From Aquabacterium sp. CECT 9606 (lineage in GTDB: Bacteria > Pseudomonadota > Gammaproteobacteria > Burkholderiales > Burkholderiaceae_C), in assembly GCF_918741295.1 (NCBI RefSeq), contig NZ_CAKKNB010000001.1:806001-870000 (forward strand): a stretch of 64,000 nt of DNA, read 5' to 3'. The translations under genes and the position numbers were made by a program. Numbering within the stretch: position 1 is the first letter of the stretch; the number at the start of each line of letters is the position of its first letter. Of the stretch, positions 1 through 8,745 are shown piece by piece. The notes beneath the pieces are model-generated. The model saw only the letters and a program-made list of their open reading frames with translations. It did no database searches and was not told where the DNA came from.

Positions 1-263
1 ACACCGCGATGCCATCCGACTTCCTGATCCAGCAGATGGAATGGCGTGAAGCCCTGGAAGAGGCGGGTTCGGCCGAGGACGTGCAGGCGCTGGAGGCCCA
101 GGTCAGCGGCCAACGTCAAGCGCGTCTGGGCAGGATCACCCAATTGCTGGATGCCCAGTCCAACCCCACGCAAGCCGCGCTGGAAGTGCGTGCCCTGATG
201 TTCATCGATCGCCTGAGCGATGAGATCAACCTGCGATTAGAACGATACGAAGACGGCCTCTGA
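1..263 (+). CDS. hscB: HscB co-chaperone, C-terminal part (5' end outside window)
   Basis: This is the C-terminal domain of the J-type co-chaperone HscB, which brings the scaffold IscU to HscA during Fe-S cluster assembly in the cytosol. The frame is open from base 3 to the TGA at 261-263, so the start and J domain lie upstream of the window. The early segment [15 protein letters not shown] is the typical IscU-binding three-helix region of HscB, and the rest is helical and charged. hscA starts 11 bases downstream, the usual isc order, so the two are probably cotranscribed. The identification rests on this motif and the hscA-fdx context. Confidence 0.9.
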   Translation, partial: TAMPSDFLIQQMEWREALEEAGSAEDVQALEAQVSGQRQARLGRITQLLDAQSNPTQAALEVRALMFIDRLSDEINLRLERYEDGL

Positions 264-274
264 GCCGCGCACCC

Positions 275-2143
275 ATGGCCTTGTTGCAAATCTCCGAACC
301 TGGGCAGTCGCCCGACCCTCACCAGCGGCGCATCGCTGTGGGCATTGATTTGGGCACGACCCATTCGCTGGTGGCCTCCGTGCGCAGTGGGGTGGCCGAA
401 TGCCTGCCCGATGAGCAAGGCCGCGTCATCCTGCCTTCGGCCGTGCGCTACCTGCTCGACACGCAAGGCAAGACGCGCCGCGCGATCGGCTTCGATGCCC
501 TGGCCCAGCAGGCTGAAGATCCACAAAACACCATCGTGTCGGTCAAGCGGTTCATGGGCCGCCAGTTGGCCGACCTGGCCGATGCCAAGAGCCTGCCGTA
601 CCAGTTTGAAGACCAGCCCGGCATGGTGGGCGTGGTCACCGTGGCGGGCGTCAAGTCGCCCGTCGAGGTGTCGGCCGAGATCCTGGCCACCTTGCGCCAG
701 CGCGCTGAAGACACCTTCAACGATGACCTGTTCGGTGCCGTCATCACGGTGCCCGCCTACTTCGACGACGCCCAACGCCAGGCCACCAAGGACGCGGCGC
801 AGATGGCCGGCTTGAACGTGTTGCGCCTGTTGAACGAGCCCACGGCGGCCGCCATCGCCTATGGCCTGGACAATCGCTCTGAAGGCCTCTACGCCATCTA
901 CGACCTGGGCGGCGGCACCTTTGACATCTCGCTGCTGCAACTCAGCCGCGGCGTGTTCGAGGTCGTGGCCACTGGCGGCGATTCGGCCCTGGGCGGCGAC
1001 GACATCGACCATGCCTTGGCCGAAGCCGCCCTGATGGACGCAAAAATGGAGGCCATCACGCCGCAAGACAAGCGCGCCGTGCTGGTGGCTGCGCGCGCGG
1101 TCAAGGAGAAGCTGTCCACCGATGGCCATGCGCACCTGTCGTGCAAGTTGTCGGGCGGCATGCTGTCGGTCAGCATCACCCGTGAGCGCCTGCAAGAGCT
1201 GTCCAAGCCATTGATTGACCGCACCTTGGTCGCAGTCAAACGTGTGCTGCGCGATGCCAAGGTCAAGCCTGATGTAGTCAAGGGCGTGGTCATGGTGGGC
1301 GGTTCCACGCGCATGCCCGCGGTGCGCGATGCGGTGGGCGCATTTTTTGGCCAACCCCCTCTGACCGACCTGAACCCTGACGAAGTGGTGGCCCTGGGCG
1401 CCGGCATCCAGGCCAATCAACTGGCCGGCAACAACGACAAGGGCGACCACCTCTTGCTGGATGTGCTGCCCCTGTCGCTGGGCCTGGAAACCATGGGTGG
1501 TCTGGTCGAGCGCATCATTCCGCGCAACACGCCCATCCCTTGCGCCCTGGCACAAGACTTCACCACCTTCAAAGACGGGCAAACAGCCCTGGCCGTGCAC
1601 GTGCTGCAAGGCGAGCGCGAGCAGGTCGAGCATTGCCGCTCTCTGGCGCGCTTTGAGCTGCGGGGCATCCCACCCATGGCCGCTGGCGCTGCGCGCATCC
1701 GCGTGACCTTCCAGGTGGATGCCGATGGTTTGCTCAGCGTCACCGCGCGTGAGCAGCATTCAGGCGTCGAGGCCTCGGTGGTCGTCAAGCCCAGCTATGG
1801 CTTGAGCGACGACCAGGTGGCCAGCATGCTGCGTGAAGGTTTCACCACGGCCGAGGCCGACATGAAGGACCGCTCGCTGCGCGAAGCGCGCGTCGAGGCC
1901 GAGCGCATGCTCGAAGCCACCCGCACCGCCTTGGCGGCCGATGGCGACCTGCTCAACGCCGAGCAACGCGCCGAGATCGATGCCCTCATGGGCAAGGTCG
2001 GCCAGCGTTGCGACTGGGGTGATCTGGAGGCCCTGGAGGCCGCCACCAAGGCCCTGGCCCAAGGCACCGAAGCCTTCGCTGCCCAACGCATGAATCGCGG
2101 CATCCGCCAGGCCTTGGCCGGCCGCACCATCGACCAAGTTTGA
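275..2143 (+). CDS. hscA: Fe-S assembly chaperone HscA (Hsp70 family)
   Basis: HscA is the specialised Hsp70 ATPase that, with HscB, releases [2Fe-2S] clusters from IscU. The 622-residue length is normal for the family. Visible Hsp70 signatures are the phosphate loop GIDLGTTHS near residue 23, the [17 protein letters not shown] segment, [13 protein letters not shown], and [11 protein letters not shown], followed by the connector ([11 protein letters not shown]) and a substrate-binding domain with a helical lid. The ATG at 275 follows hscB by 11 bases, and fdx starts 12 bases after the stop. A 547-codon open frame on the opposite strand is a codon-bias shadow. Confidence 0.97.
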   Translation: MALLQISEPGQSPDPHQRRIAVGIDLGTTHSLVASVRSGVAECLPDEQGRVILPSAVRYLLDTQGKTRRAIGFDALAQQAEDPQNTIVSVKRFMGRQLADLADAKSLPYQFEDQPGMVGVVTVAGVKSPVEVSAEILATLRQRAEDTFNDDLFGAVITVPAYFDDAQRQATKDAAQMAGLNVLRLLNEPTAAAIAYGLDNRSEGLYAIYDLGGGTFDISLLQLSRGVFEVVATGGDSALGGDDIDHALAEAALMDAKMEAITPQDKRAVLVAARAVKEKLSTDGHAHLSCKLSGGMLSVSITRERLQELSKPLIDRTLVAVKRVLRDAKVKPDVVKGVVMVGGSTRMPAVRDAVGAFFGQPPLTDLNPDEVVALGAGIQANQLAGNNDKGDHLLLDVLPLSLGLETMGGLVERIIPRNTPIPCALAQDFTTFKDGQTALAVHVLQGEREQVEHCRSLARFELRGIPPMAAGAARIRVTFQVDADGLLSVTAREQHSGVEASVVVKPSYGLSDDQVASMLREGFTTAEADMKDRSLREARVEAERMLEATRTALAADGDLLNAEQRAEIDALMGKVGQRCDWGDLEALEAATKALAQGTEAFAAQRMNRGIRQALAGRTIDQV

Positions 2144-2155
2144 CCTGACGCCGCC

Positions 2156-2494
2156 ATGCCCATCATCAAGATCCTGCCCCATGCCGAGTTGTGCCCCCAA
2201 GGCGCCAGCATCACTGCAGCGCCCGGCACCTCGGTGTGCGAGGCCCTGCTCGAGAACAACATCGCCATCGAACACGCCTGCGACATGAGCGCAGCCTGCA
2301 CCACCTGCCACGTCATCGTGCGCGAGGGCTTCAACAGCCTGAACGAGATGGACGAGACCGAGGAGGACCTGCTCGACCGCGCCTGGGGCCTGGAGCCCAA
2401 CTCGCGCCTGAGCTGCCAGGCCATCGTGGCGAGCAAGGACCTGGTCGTGGACATCCCCAAGTACACGATCAACCACGCGCGCGAGAACCACTGA
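2156..2494 (+). CDS. fdx: ISC-type [2Fe-2S] ferredoxin
   Basis: This is the adrenodoxin-type ferredoxin of the isc operon, supplying electrons for cluster assembly on IscU. The protein has 112 residues with the cluster ligands C42, C48, C51 and C87 (C-x5-C-x2-C and a later LSCQ). The acidic stretch NEMDETEEDLLD is the usual partner-docking face. It starts 12 bases after hscA. No iscX-like gene follows; instead an unrelated oxidoreductase pair begins 2 bases after the stop codon. Confidence 0.96.
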   Translation: MPIIKILPHAELCPQGASITAAPGTSVCEALLENNIAIEHACDMSAACTTCHVIVREGFNSLNEMDETEEDLLDRAWGLEPNSRLSCQAIVASKDLVVDIPKYTINHARENH

Positions 2495-2496
2495 CC

Positions 2497-3039
2497 ATGC
2501 CCCGCCGGCCGCAGAGCGCCTGGCCTGTGCTGCCGCAACTGCGGCGCCGTTGGCTGCTGGGTGCCCTGTTGGCCGGCGGCATGTTGGGTTGGTTGGCCCG
2601 TGCTGATGCCGTGGGCACGACCCGGACCGCCCAGCGCACGAGGGTAGGTCGTCGCCCGGAGCAGTCGACCATGCCTGTGGCCTTGTCACCCTTCATCGAT
2701 CACCTGATTCCCGCCGATGATGTCAGCCCCGCCGCTTCGGCCTTGGGCGTGGCACAGCAGGTCTGGAGCGAGGCTGGGAGCACGCTCGAAGGACAGATAT
2801 TGGTTGAGCGGGTGTGCCAATGGCTTGATCGGTATGGCGAGGGCTTTGCATCGTTGGATCACAGTGAGCGTGAGGTCCTGGTGCGCTGGATGTCGCAAGC
2901 ACCCTGGGAGTCGCCGCAGCGCCGGTTTTTCCATTTGATCCGTGAGCAGGCCTTCACGCACTACTACACCCAAGCTGCCGCGCTGAATGGCTTTCCGTTT
3001 GACCGGCCTCCGCAGCCCATGGGCTTTGCGCTGGACTAG
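2497..3039 (+). CDS. Gluconate 2-dehydrogenase subunit 3-like small subunit
   Basis: The 180-residue product has an arginine-rich N-terminus and a hydrophobic segment at about residues 18-32, so it is probably exported or membrane-anchored. After it comes FIDHLIPADDVSPAASALGV, which resembles the gluconate_2-dh3 signature (a IIPADD-like motif then a proline- and alanine-rich turn). Members of that family are small subunits of membrane-bound GMC dehydrogenases, which fits the GMC gene starting 5 bases downstream. The ATG at 2497 lies 2 bases after the fdx stop; a longer reading in this frame would overlap fdx entirely and is rejected. The substrate is unknown. Confidence 0.72.
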   Translation: MPRRPQSAWPVLPQLRRRWLLGALLAGGMLGWLARADAVGTTRTAQRTRVGRRPEQSTMPVALSPFIDHLIPADDVSPAASALGVAQQVWSEAGSTLEGQILVERVCQWLDRYGEGFASLDHSEREVLVRWMSQAPWESPQRRFFHLIREQAFTHYYTQAAALNGFPFDRPPQPMGFALD

Positions 3040-3044
3040 CGGGC

Positions 3045-4706
3045 ATGGCCGCCAACTTTGATGCCATCGTGGTGGGGGCCGGGGCAGGCGGGGCGGCTGC
3101 AGCCTGGCGCCTGACGCAGAAGGGTGCCCGCGTGCTGGTGCTGGAGGCGGGCCCCTGGTTTGATCCGGACAAGGACTACGGATTGACCAAGCCTGATTGG
3201 GAGGCGCGCTATTTTCCCAGCAAGCCTGGCAGCTCCGGGCGCCATGCTTACGGCACCATGCAGAAGCTGGATCCGCAATGGGACGATCTGCGCAGTTGGC
3301 ACCACGAAACCGGCCGCCTGGTGCAGACCGAGCACCGGGCCATCCGTGGTGGTTACAGCCATGTGCGCGGCGTGGGGGGCAGCACTTTGCATTACGTGGG
3401 AGAGGCTCACCGGCTTAACCCACATGCCATGAAACTGCGCAGCCAGCATGGTGTGGGCGCCGACTGGCCTTTCGACTACGCTGAACTGGAACCCTATTAC
3501 GCGGAGGCCGAACGGCTCATCGGTGTGGCCGGCCCGACAGACGCGGGTGACCGTTGGCGCAGCGAGCCTTATCCTTTGCCTGCGCATCCGCTGTGCCATG
3601 CTTCGCGCACTTTGGCCTCGGCCGCGCACAGCCTGGGGCAACGCTGGATGCCCAACGCCCGCGCGGCGCTCTCGGAGGCCTACGATGGGCGACCGCCTTG
3701 CAATTACTGCGGCGGTTGCTCACGCGGTTGCCCGCGTCGTGACAAAGGTTCTGTCGATCAGACCTTCATCCGCCATGCCTTGCAATCTGGGCGCTGCGAG
3801 GTGCGGGCCCGCTGCACGGTGCTGGAGCTGCAACATGCCCGGCAACGTGTGGTGACGGCCGTGCGCTATGTGGATGCCCAGGGCCGCCAACACACGGAAC
3901 GTGCTGGCCTGGTGGTGCTGGCTGCGGGCGCCATTGAAACGCCGCGGCTGCTGCTTGCCAACCGGTCGCGCATGGCGCCGCAGGGCATCGGCAACGACCA
4001 TGGGCAAGTCGGCCGGCATTTTCTGGAAACTTTGCACTGGACATCGCTGGCGTTGCATCCGCAGCCCCAGTCCAGTTTTGCGGGTCTGCCGGCGGATGCC
4101 ATCTGCTGGGACTTCAATCGCCCTGATGCGATACCTGGCGTCGTTGGCGGGGCACGTTTTTATTCAGCCACGCTGGACACCGGCCTGCAAGGCCCGGTCT
4201 CCTACGCCACGCGCATGCTCGAAGGGTGGGGTGTGGAGCACAAACGTCGCCTGCGTGAGACGGTGGGGCGGGGCCTGGCCGTGGGCGCGATTGGCGAAAG
4301 TCTGCCCAACCCCGGCTCCTTCATCGACCTGCACCCGACGCAACGCGATGCGCATGGCATGCCCCTGGCTCGCATCCAATCCCAGGTCGACGAGATGGCC
4401 TGCCTGCGCTTGCGTTTCATGGCGCAGACCTGCCGCGCCGTTCTCAAGGCCGCCGGCTGCGGTGAACTGCGCCAGGAATTGGGCAGCTATGACGATTTCA
4501 GCAGCACCCATGTTTTTGGCACATGCCGCATGGGCGAATCACCAGCCATCAGCGTGACCAATGATCTAGCGCAAATTCATGGCTGGGCTGGCTTACTAAT
4601 ATGTGACGGAAGCACGTTTCCCAGCTCTGGAGGAGGGGAGTCGCCGTCACTCACCATCCAAGCGGTGGCACTGAGATCGATCGACAGAGTTCTCCAGGCG
4701 GGTTGA
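3045..4706 (+). CDS. GMC family FAD oxidoreductase (dehydrogenase large subunit)
   Basis: The 553-residue flavoprotein has an N-terminal dinucleotide-binding motif GAGAGG (residues 11-16) and E-A-G-P after the second strand. A cysteine-rich segment CNYCGGCSRGCP lies near residue 220, as in gluconate and sorbitol dehydrogenases. The C-terminal GMC signature THVFGTCRMG contains the probable catalytic His489. In the usual G-x-NP segment this protein reads GGESPSL, placing Ser533 where Asn or His is common. It probably forms a complex with the small subunit upstream and passes electrons to a cytochrome or quinone. The last 50 codons use CTA, TTA, ATA and AGA, unlike the rest of the gene. Confidence 0.88.
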   Translation: MAANFDAIVVGAGAGGAAAAWRLTQKGARVLVLEAGPWFDPDKDYGLTKPDWEARYFPSKPGSSGRHAYGTMQKLDPQWDDLRSWHHETGRLVQTEHRAIRGGYSHVRGVGGSTLHYVGEAHRLNPHAMKLRSQHGVGADWPFDYAELEPYYAEAERLIGVAGPTDAGDRWRSEPYPLPAHPLCHASRTLASAAHSLGQRWMPNARAALSEAYDGRPPCNYCGGCSRGCPRRDKGSVDQTFIRHALQSGRCEVRARCTVLELQHARQRVVTAVRYVDAQGRQHTERAGLVVLAAGAIETPRLLLANRSRMAPQGIGNDHGQVGRHFLETLHWTSLALHPQPQSSFAGLPADAICWDFNRPDAIPGVVGGARFYSATLDTGLQGPVSYATRMLEGWGVEHKRRLRETVGRGLAVGAIGESLPNPGSFIDLHPTQRDAHGMPLARIQSQVDEMACLRLRFMAQTCRAVLKAAGCGELRQELGSYDDFSSTHVFGTCRMGESPAISVTNDLAQIHGWAGLLICDGSTFPSSGGGESPSLTIQAVALRSIDRVLQAG

Positions 4707-4730
4707 TTTTTCAACTGTCAGGAGAGTTTC

Positions 4731-5402
4731 ATGAAAAAGTGTTCTGGCGTTTTGCGCCTTTCGATGCTGGTGCTCAGCGGGCTATCAGCTGGTTTGCCGC
4801 CTCTGTCGGCCCATGCCGGGGCGCTCATTTGTGGAAATTCCGGCACGTCGTGCGCCCTGCCGACTTTGTCCGGCGCCACCACCTCCGGTGGCGGCAAGCG
4901 CGACACCACCGAGGCCTTTGCCGGCATCAACTGGGCCTTTGGCGCCGGCCCCGAGCTGGTGCTGGGCGTACGCTCCTTGCGCACCGATACCCGCCGCAGG
5001 GTTGAAGGCGCGCGGCTGGAAACCACCTTCCCGTTCAGCATGCAAAGCATCGCTTTCGACAAGTTGCGCCTGCGCTTGGTGGGCGGTCACCGCTCCGGCA
5101 TGTATGAGCTGGGTGGCGGCTACTCGTTTGTTGGCAAAGGCTTCTTGCTGTCCAGCGCCTTGCAGACCGATTACTTCAACTTGGGAACAGACTTGACCCT
5201 GAGTGACTTCAAATGGCAGCCCTTCGTGGGTGTGAATACCCTGGAGCGCGCCAAGGCCCCAGCCTTGAACAGCAACGGTACCTTGGCTTGTGCCCCCGGC
5301 ACGGGCGACCTTACCTCGGTGACCGACTTGTTGAACAACGCTGGCACCTCGGTGGCTCCCGAGCTTCAATTGAACGGGTTCACCTGCTACCAAGCTGTCT
5401 GA
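4731..5402 (+). CDS. Secreted or outer-membrane protein of unknown function
   Basis: The 223-residue product has a clear Sec signal peptide: MKKC, a hydrophobic stretch, and cleavage expected after the SAHA motif near residue 29. The mature part has alternating short hydrophobic and polar segments, glycine turns and many aromatic residues (GGGYSFVGKGFLLSSALQTDY), suggesting beta structure, possibly a small periplasmic or outer-membrane beta protein. Four cysteines (two near the new N-terminus, two near the C-terminus) could form disulfides. AGGAGAG lies before the ATG at 4731. I recognise no family. It follows the GMC gene by 24 bases and may be cotranscribed. Confidence 0.7.
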   Translation: MKKCSGVLRLSMLVLSGLSAGLPPLSAHAGALICGNSGTSCALPTLSGATTSGGGKRDTTEAFAGINWAFGAGPELVLGVRSLRTDTRRRVEGARLETTFPFSMQSIAFDKLRLRLVGGHRSGMYELGGGYSFVGKGFLLSSALQTDYFNLGTDLTLSDFKWQPFVGVNTLERAKAPALNSNGTLACAPGTGDLTSVTDLLNNAGTSVAPELQLNGFTCYQAV

Positions 5403-5478
5403 TCTGAGATGGGCGCGCAGGGACGGTTGGCTGATACAGTGTTCAGCCTCCGCCCCCAAACTCCTTGAGTTGCGCCCC

Positions 5479-6201
5479 ATGTCCCGCCAGATCTTCCTCG
5501 ACACCGAAACCACTGGCCTGAGCCCCGAATCGGGCGATCGCATCATCGAAATCGGTTGTGTGGAAATGGTGAACCGCCGCCTCACTGGCCGACACCTGCA
5601 CTTCTACCTGAACCCTCAGCGCCCCAACCACGAAGACGCCGTCCGCATCCACGGCTTGACCGATGAGTTCCTGGCCGACAAGCCCTTGTTCGCGGCCGTG
5701 GTCGACGAGTTCCTGGACTATGTTGCCGGCTCCGAGCTGATCATCCACAACGCCAGCTTCGACATCGGCTTCCTGAACGCCGAACTGCGCCGCGTGAACA
5801 AGGGCGTGATGGCCGACCACATCGAAGGCGTGCTCGACACCCTGGTGATGGCGCGCGAGATGTTCCCGGGCAAGTCCAATTCGCTGGACGCCTTGTGCAA
5901 ACGACTGGAAGTCGACAACACCCACCGGACCCTGCACGGCGCCTTGATGGACGCCGAGTTGCTGGCCACCGTCTACATCAACATGACACGCGGCCAGGAT
6001 GCGTTGTTGATCGACGCTGGTGGCGAGGAGGAGGGCAGCCAGGCCGCCCTGGATGCCGCTGCAGTGGATCTGAGCCAGTTCGTGCTGCGCGTGATCGAGC
6101 CCAGCGCCGCCGAAGCCGAGGCCTTCGACAAGTCGCTGGCCGACATCGACAAAGCCAGCGGTGGCAAGACAATTTGGAAAACGCTCGAAGCCGTGCTATA
6201 G
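5479..6201 (+). CDS. dnaQ: DNA polymerase III epsilon subunit (proofreading exonuclease)
   Basis: DnaQ is the 3'-5' proofreading exonuclease of the replicative polymerase. Exo I is at the N-terminus (FLDTETTG, with Asp8 and Glu10), followed by HGLTDEFLADKP, an Exo II-like IIHNASFDIGFLN and the Exo III segment HRTLHGALMDAELLA, which are the DEDDh hallmarks. The C-terminal part would bind the alpha subunit. Length is 240 residues. I chose the ATG at 5479, since the in-frame TTG at 5470 gives only three extra residues. The last codons and the TAG stop form part of the promoter for the tRNA gene downstream. Confidence 0.96.
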   Translation: MSRQIFLDTETTGLSPESGDRIIEIGCVEMVNRRLTGRHLHFYLNPQRPNHEDAVRIHGLTDEFLADKPLFAAVVDEFLDYVAGSELIIHNASFDIGFLNAELRRVNKGVMADHIEGVLDTLVMAREMFPGKSNSLDALCKRLEVDNTHRTLHGALMDAELLATVYINMTRGQDALLIDAGGEEEGSQAALDAAAVDLSQFVLRVIEPSAAEAEAFDKSLADIDKASGGKTIWKTLEAVL

Positions 6202-6202
6202 T
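6174..6202 (+). promoter_or_regulatory. Sigma-70 promoter for tRNA-Val, inside the dnaQ 3' end
   Basis: The -35 box TTGGAA (6174-6179) and -10 box TATAGT (6197-6202) are separated by exactly 17 bases. The dnaQ stop codon TAG (6199-6201) lies within the -10 box. Transcription would begin near 6210, about 40 bases before the tRNA. Confidence 0.75.
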
Positions 6203-6248
6203 ATTGGTCTTCGCCAAGCACCCAGGCGGAGCCGAAATGACCAATTTC

Positions 6249-6323
6249 GGGCGGTTAGCTCAGTGGTAGAGCACTGCCTTCACACGGCAGGGGTCGCAGG
6301 TTCGAACCCTGCACCGCCCACCA
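6249..6323 (+). tRNA. tRNA-Val (anticodon CAC)
   Basis: A complete cloverleaf is present. The acceptor GGGCGGT (6249-6255) pairs with ACCGCCC (6313-6319), then discriminator A and an encoded CCA (6321-6323). The D arm contains TAGCTCAGTGGTAGA. The anticodon stem CTGCC/GGCAG encloses the loop TTCACAC, giving anticodon CAC (valine, GUG codons). The T loop is GTTCGAACC. It has its own promoter upstream and a strong terminator directly downstream, so it is a single-gene unit. Confidence 0.97.
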
Positions 6324-6330
6324 AAACATG

Positions 6331-6366
6331 AACCCGACGCTGCTTTAAAGCAGGTCGGGTTTTTTG
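6331..6366 (+). terminator. Rho-independent terminator after tRNA-Val
   Basis: An outer stem AACCCGAC (6331-6338) pairs perfectly with GTCGGGTT (6354-6361). The inside is a further self-complementary stretch CTGCTTT/AAAGCAG with one bulged G. A run of Ts follows (6360-6365). Confidence 0.93.
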
Positions 6367-6409
6367 TTGTTGGCTGGCCCAGTGAGGGGCGGCCAGATCC
6401 ACAGCCAAC

Positions 6410-7033
6410 TCAGCTGGCAGTTTCTTCCGACTGGGCCCATGCCCGGTCGGCATTCACGAAGTCGGCATGGCTGACCTCGCGCACTTGAATCTTGTCGTCC
6501 ACGTTGAACACGGACAACCGGCCGGAATCCGAGCTGTCGTCGGGCATGTCCCGGTCAACCACCGTGACCACCAGGCAGGCGTGCACTTCGGTCAATCCCT
6601 GGCTGGGCTGCTGGCCCATCACGGACCGAAGTTGCAGCAAGGCTGGTTTGAGCGCATCCACCGGCAGCTCCAGAAAACAACGCGCACCTTTGCGGCCCAG
6701 CACATGTTCAAGGTAGCCCAGGTGCCTGAGGACTTTGCGCGCGCCCGCATGCTGGTCCAACACCTGCGTCAGGGCTTCCTGCATGCGCTCGAGTTGCGCT
6801 GCGTCCACGCCCATCGCTGGCAGTGGTTTGGCCACGCCGGATTTGGCATGAGACCCCTGAGCGCGCTGCGCGGCGGCCTTGCCGCCTTTCGATTTTTGCA
6901 GCACCACGTGCAACTTGCCTTGCCGACGCTCCAACTGCACTTGCGCCACAAAAAGCCCGCGCACCACGTTCACCAAGGCGGTGAACCAATTGATTTTCTT
7001 CTGCGATCGGGATGAGCGGGAGCTGTGCGCCAT
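6410..7033 (-). CDS. Hypothetical protein
   Basis: The 207-residue protein begins with a serine- and arginine-rich, basic N-terminus and has one mildly hydrophobic stretch near residues 18-32 (FTALVNVVRGLFVAQVQ). A lysine-rich middle follows. The C-terminal half (from about residue 80) looks like a folded alpha/beta domain with a long helix (AAQLERMQEALTQVLDQHAGA) and ends in an acidic tail. I recognise no domain. Composition and codon use match its neighbours, so I regard it as a real gene. It is convergent with the tRNA unit and divergent from the amine oxidase gene. Confidence 0.65.
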   Translation of the reverse strand: MAHSSRSSRSQKKINWFTALVNVVRGLFVAQVQLERRQGKLHVVLQKSKGGKAAAQRAQGSHAKSGVAKPLPAMGVDAAQLERMQEALTQVLDQHAGARKVLRHLGYLEHVLGRKGARCFLELPVDALKPALLQLRSVMGQQPSQGLTEVHACLVVTVVDRDMPDDSSDSGRLSVFNVDDKIQVREVSHADFVNADRAWAQSEETAS

Positions 7034-7240
7034 GGTTGGTGATGGTGGGCCTGTGACCCATCATGGCCCAAGGTCGCTGGCGTGCTCACCTTCCGCGGGG
7101 TCGCTGTCCACTCCATCACGCAAATCATCTGGTCATCGCCCATCCCCTTGCTCGCGGGGCGCCAGGGGCCGCCCAGGGTTTTCATGGATGACTTGTGATT
7201 CTCTTCACGAATAGTCTGGAAACACTGTTTTTTTATAACG

Positions 7241-7253
7241 CCTTGTTTCAAGG
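7241..7253. promoter_or_regulatory. Small inverted repeat upstream of the amine oxidase gene
   Basis: CCTTG-TTT-CAAGG is a 5-3-5 inverted repeat 13 bases before the ATG at 7267 and just downstream of a TATAAC (7234-7239) that could be a -10 box. No convincing -35 is visible. It may be an operator or chance. The rest of the gap 7034-7266 holds nothing else I can name. Confidence 0.3.
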
Positions 7254-7266
7254 TTGTGAGGCCCCC

Positions 7267-8745
7267 ATGACCCAACCCACCGTCCACCGCCGCCATGTGC
7301 TCGCCACCCTCACGGCGTCAGCCGCCTCCACCTTGATGTCGGGCGGGCAAGCGCAGGCGGTCACCGGCCCCAGCGCCCTTGGCGACTACAACACCGATGT
7401 CGTCATCATCGGTGCCGGCTACTCCGGCCTGGCCTGTGCCCGGGCCTTGGTGGCCGCGGGGCGGCAGGTGCTGTTGCTGGAAGCGCGTGATCGCGTGGGA
7501 GGTCGCTGCTGGAATCAGAACCTGCCAGCCCCATTTGGCAATTACGTGGTCGAGGGCGGCGCCGCCTTCATTGGGCCCACTCAAGACCGCATGTATGCGC
7601 TGGTCCAGCAACTGGGCCTGAAAACCTACCCGGTCTACGACACGGGCAAGCTGATCAACTACGCCAATGGCAAGCGCAGCACCTACACGGGCGTGCTGCC
7701 CTGGTCCAACTTGCTGGCCACCAGCGAGACGGCGATCACCATGCTCAAGATCGACGCCATGGCCAAGCAGGTGCCGCTGGATGCGCCCTGGACCGCGCTC
7801 AAGGCGGCCGAATGGGATTCGCAAAGCATGCAGACCTGGATGGACCGCAACCTGTTCACCGCCGATGCCAAAAACCTGCTGCGCCTGTGCGTGCTGTCCC
7901 TGGTGTCGACCGAGCCGCGCGACATCTCCTTCCTGTACATGCTGCACTACGTTCACTCGGGTGGCGGCCTGACGAGCCTGCTCAGCACCCAAGGCGGCGC
8001 ACAACAGGACCGGATCGTCGGCGGCTCGCAGTCCATCGCTCTGGGCATGGCGCGCGAGCTGGGTGGCCGCATCCTGTTCCGCGCGGCGGCCCGCTCGGTC
8101 AAGCAAGATGGCGGCGGCATCACGGTGTCGGGCGATGGCTTCAACGTGCGGGCTCAGCGTGCCGTCGTGGCCATGTCACCCTGGATGGCCTCGCGGCTGA
8201 GCTACGAGCCGCTGGACGGCCCCACCCAGGTGCGCCTGCAGATGATGCAACGCGTGCCCATGGGCTCGGCCTGGAAGGTCCACGTGGTCTACGACCGCCC
8301 GTTCTGGCGCGACGAAGGCCTCAGCGGCCAGGTCACCAGCGATGCTTTCCTGCCCAAGATCGTGTTCGACACCACCCAGCCCACGGCGGGCGCACCTGGC
8401 GTGATCATGGCCTTCATCGATGGCCAGGATGCGCGCGATGCCGCCTTGATGGCGCCTGCGGTTCGCAAGGCCAAGGTGCTTCAGGCCCTGGCGGTGTTCT
8501 TCGGCCCCAAGGCGGCCACGCCCCTGGCCTACATGGAGAACAACTGGCAGGCCGAGAATTTCAGCGGTGGCGCGCCCACCGGTGTCTTCCCGCCGGGTGT
8601 GCTGACAGGCTTTGGGCCCAGCTTGCGTGCACCCGTTGGCAAGCTGCACTGGGCCGGCACCGAGACCTCGTCCATCTGGACTGGTTACATGGAAGGGGCC
8701 GTGCGCTCCGGCGAACGTGCCGCGCAGGAAATCATCAACACATGA
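7267..8745 (+). CDS. Flavin amine oxidase (monoamine oxidase-like), Tat-exported
   Basis: The 492-residue flavoprotein starts with a probable Tat signal (RRHVLATLTASAAS) and an AQA cleavage region. Then come the FAD motif VIIGAGYSGLACARAL, the second-strand acid with LLLEARDRVGGR, and a C-terminal WAGTET-x-GYMEGAVRSGERAA. This is the flavin amine oxidase architecture. Expected chemistry is oxidation of an amine substrate in the periplasm with release of peroxide and ammonia; the substrate cannot be read from sequence. I use the ATG at 7267 because it places the twin-arginine motif near the N-terminus. It overlaps the next flavoprotein gene by ATGA, so the two are translationally coupled. Confidence 0.87.
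   Translation: MTQPTVHRRHVLATLTASAASTLMSGGQAQAVTGPSALGDYNTDVVIIGAGYSGLACARALVAAGRQVLLLEARDRVGGRCWNQNLPAPFGNYVVEGGAAFIGPTQDRMYALVQQLGLKTYPVYDTGKLINYANGKRSTYTGVLPWSNLLATSETAITMLKIDAMAKQVPLDAPWTALKAAEWDSQSMQTWMDRNLFTADAKNLLRLCVLSLVSTEPRDISFLYMLHYVHSGGGLTSLLSTQGGAQQDRIVGGSQSIALGMARELGGRILFRAAARSVKQDGGGITVSGDGFNVRAQRAVVAMSPWMASRLSYEPLDGPTQVRLQMMQRVPMGSAWKVHVVYDRPFWRDEGLSGQVTSDAFLPKIVFDTTQPTAGAPGVIMAFIDGQDARDAALMAPAVRKAKVLQALAVFFGPKAATPLAYMENNWQAENFSGGAPTGVFPPGVLTGFGPSLRAPVGKLHWAGTETSSIWTGYMEGAVRSGERAAQEIINT

Noticed and set aside
116..1759. 547-codon open frame on the minus strand
   Set aside because: It is antisense to hscA. The product is low-complexity His/Gln/Arg/Ala text, typical of shadows in high-GC DNA.
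5429..5448. GGCTGA...TCAGCC hairpin before dnaQ
   Set aside because: Only a 6-base stem with an 8-base loop and no T run; not convincing as a terminator.
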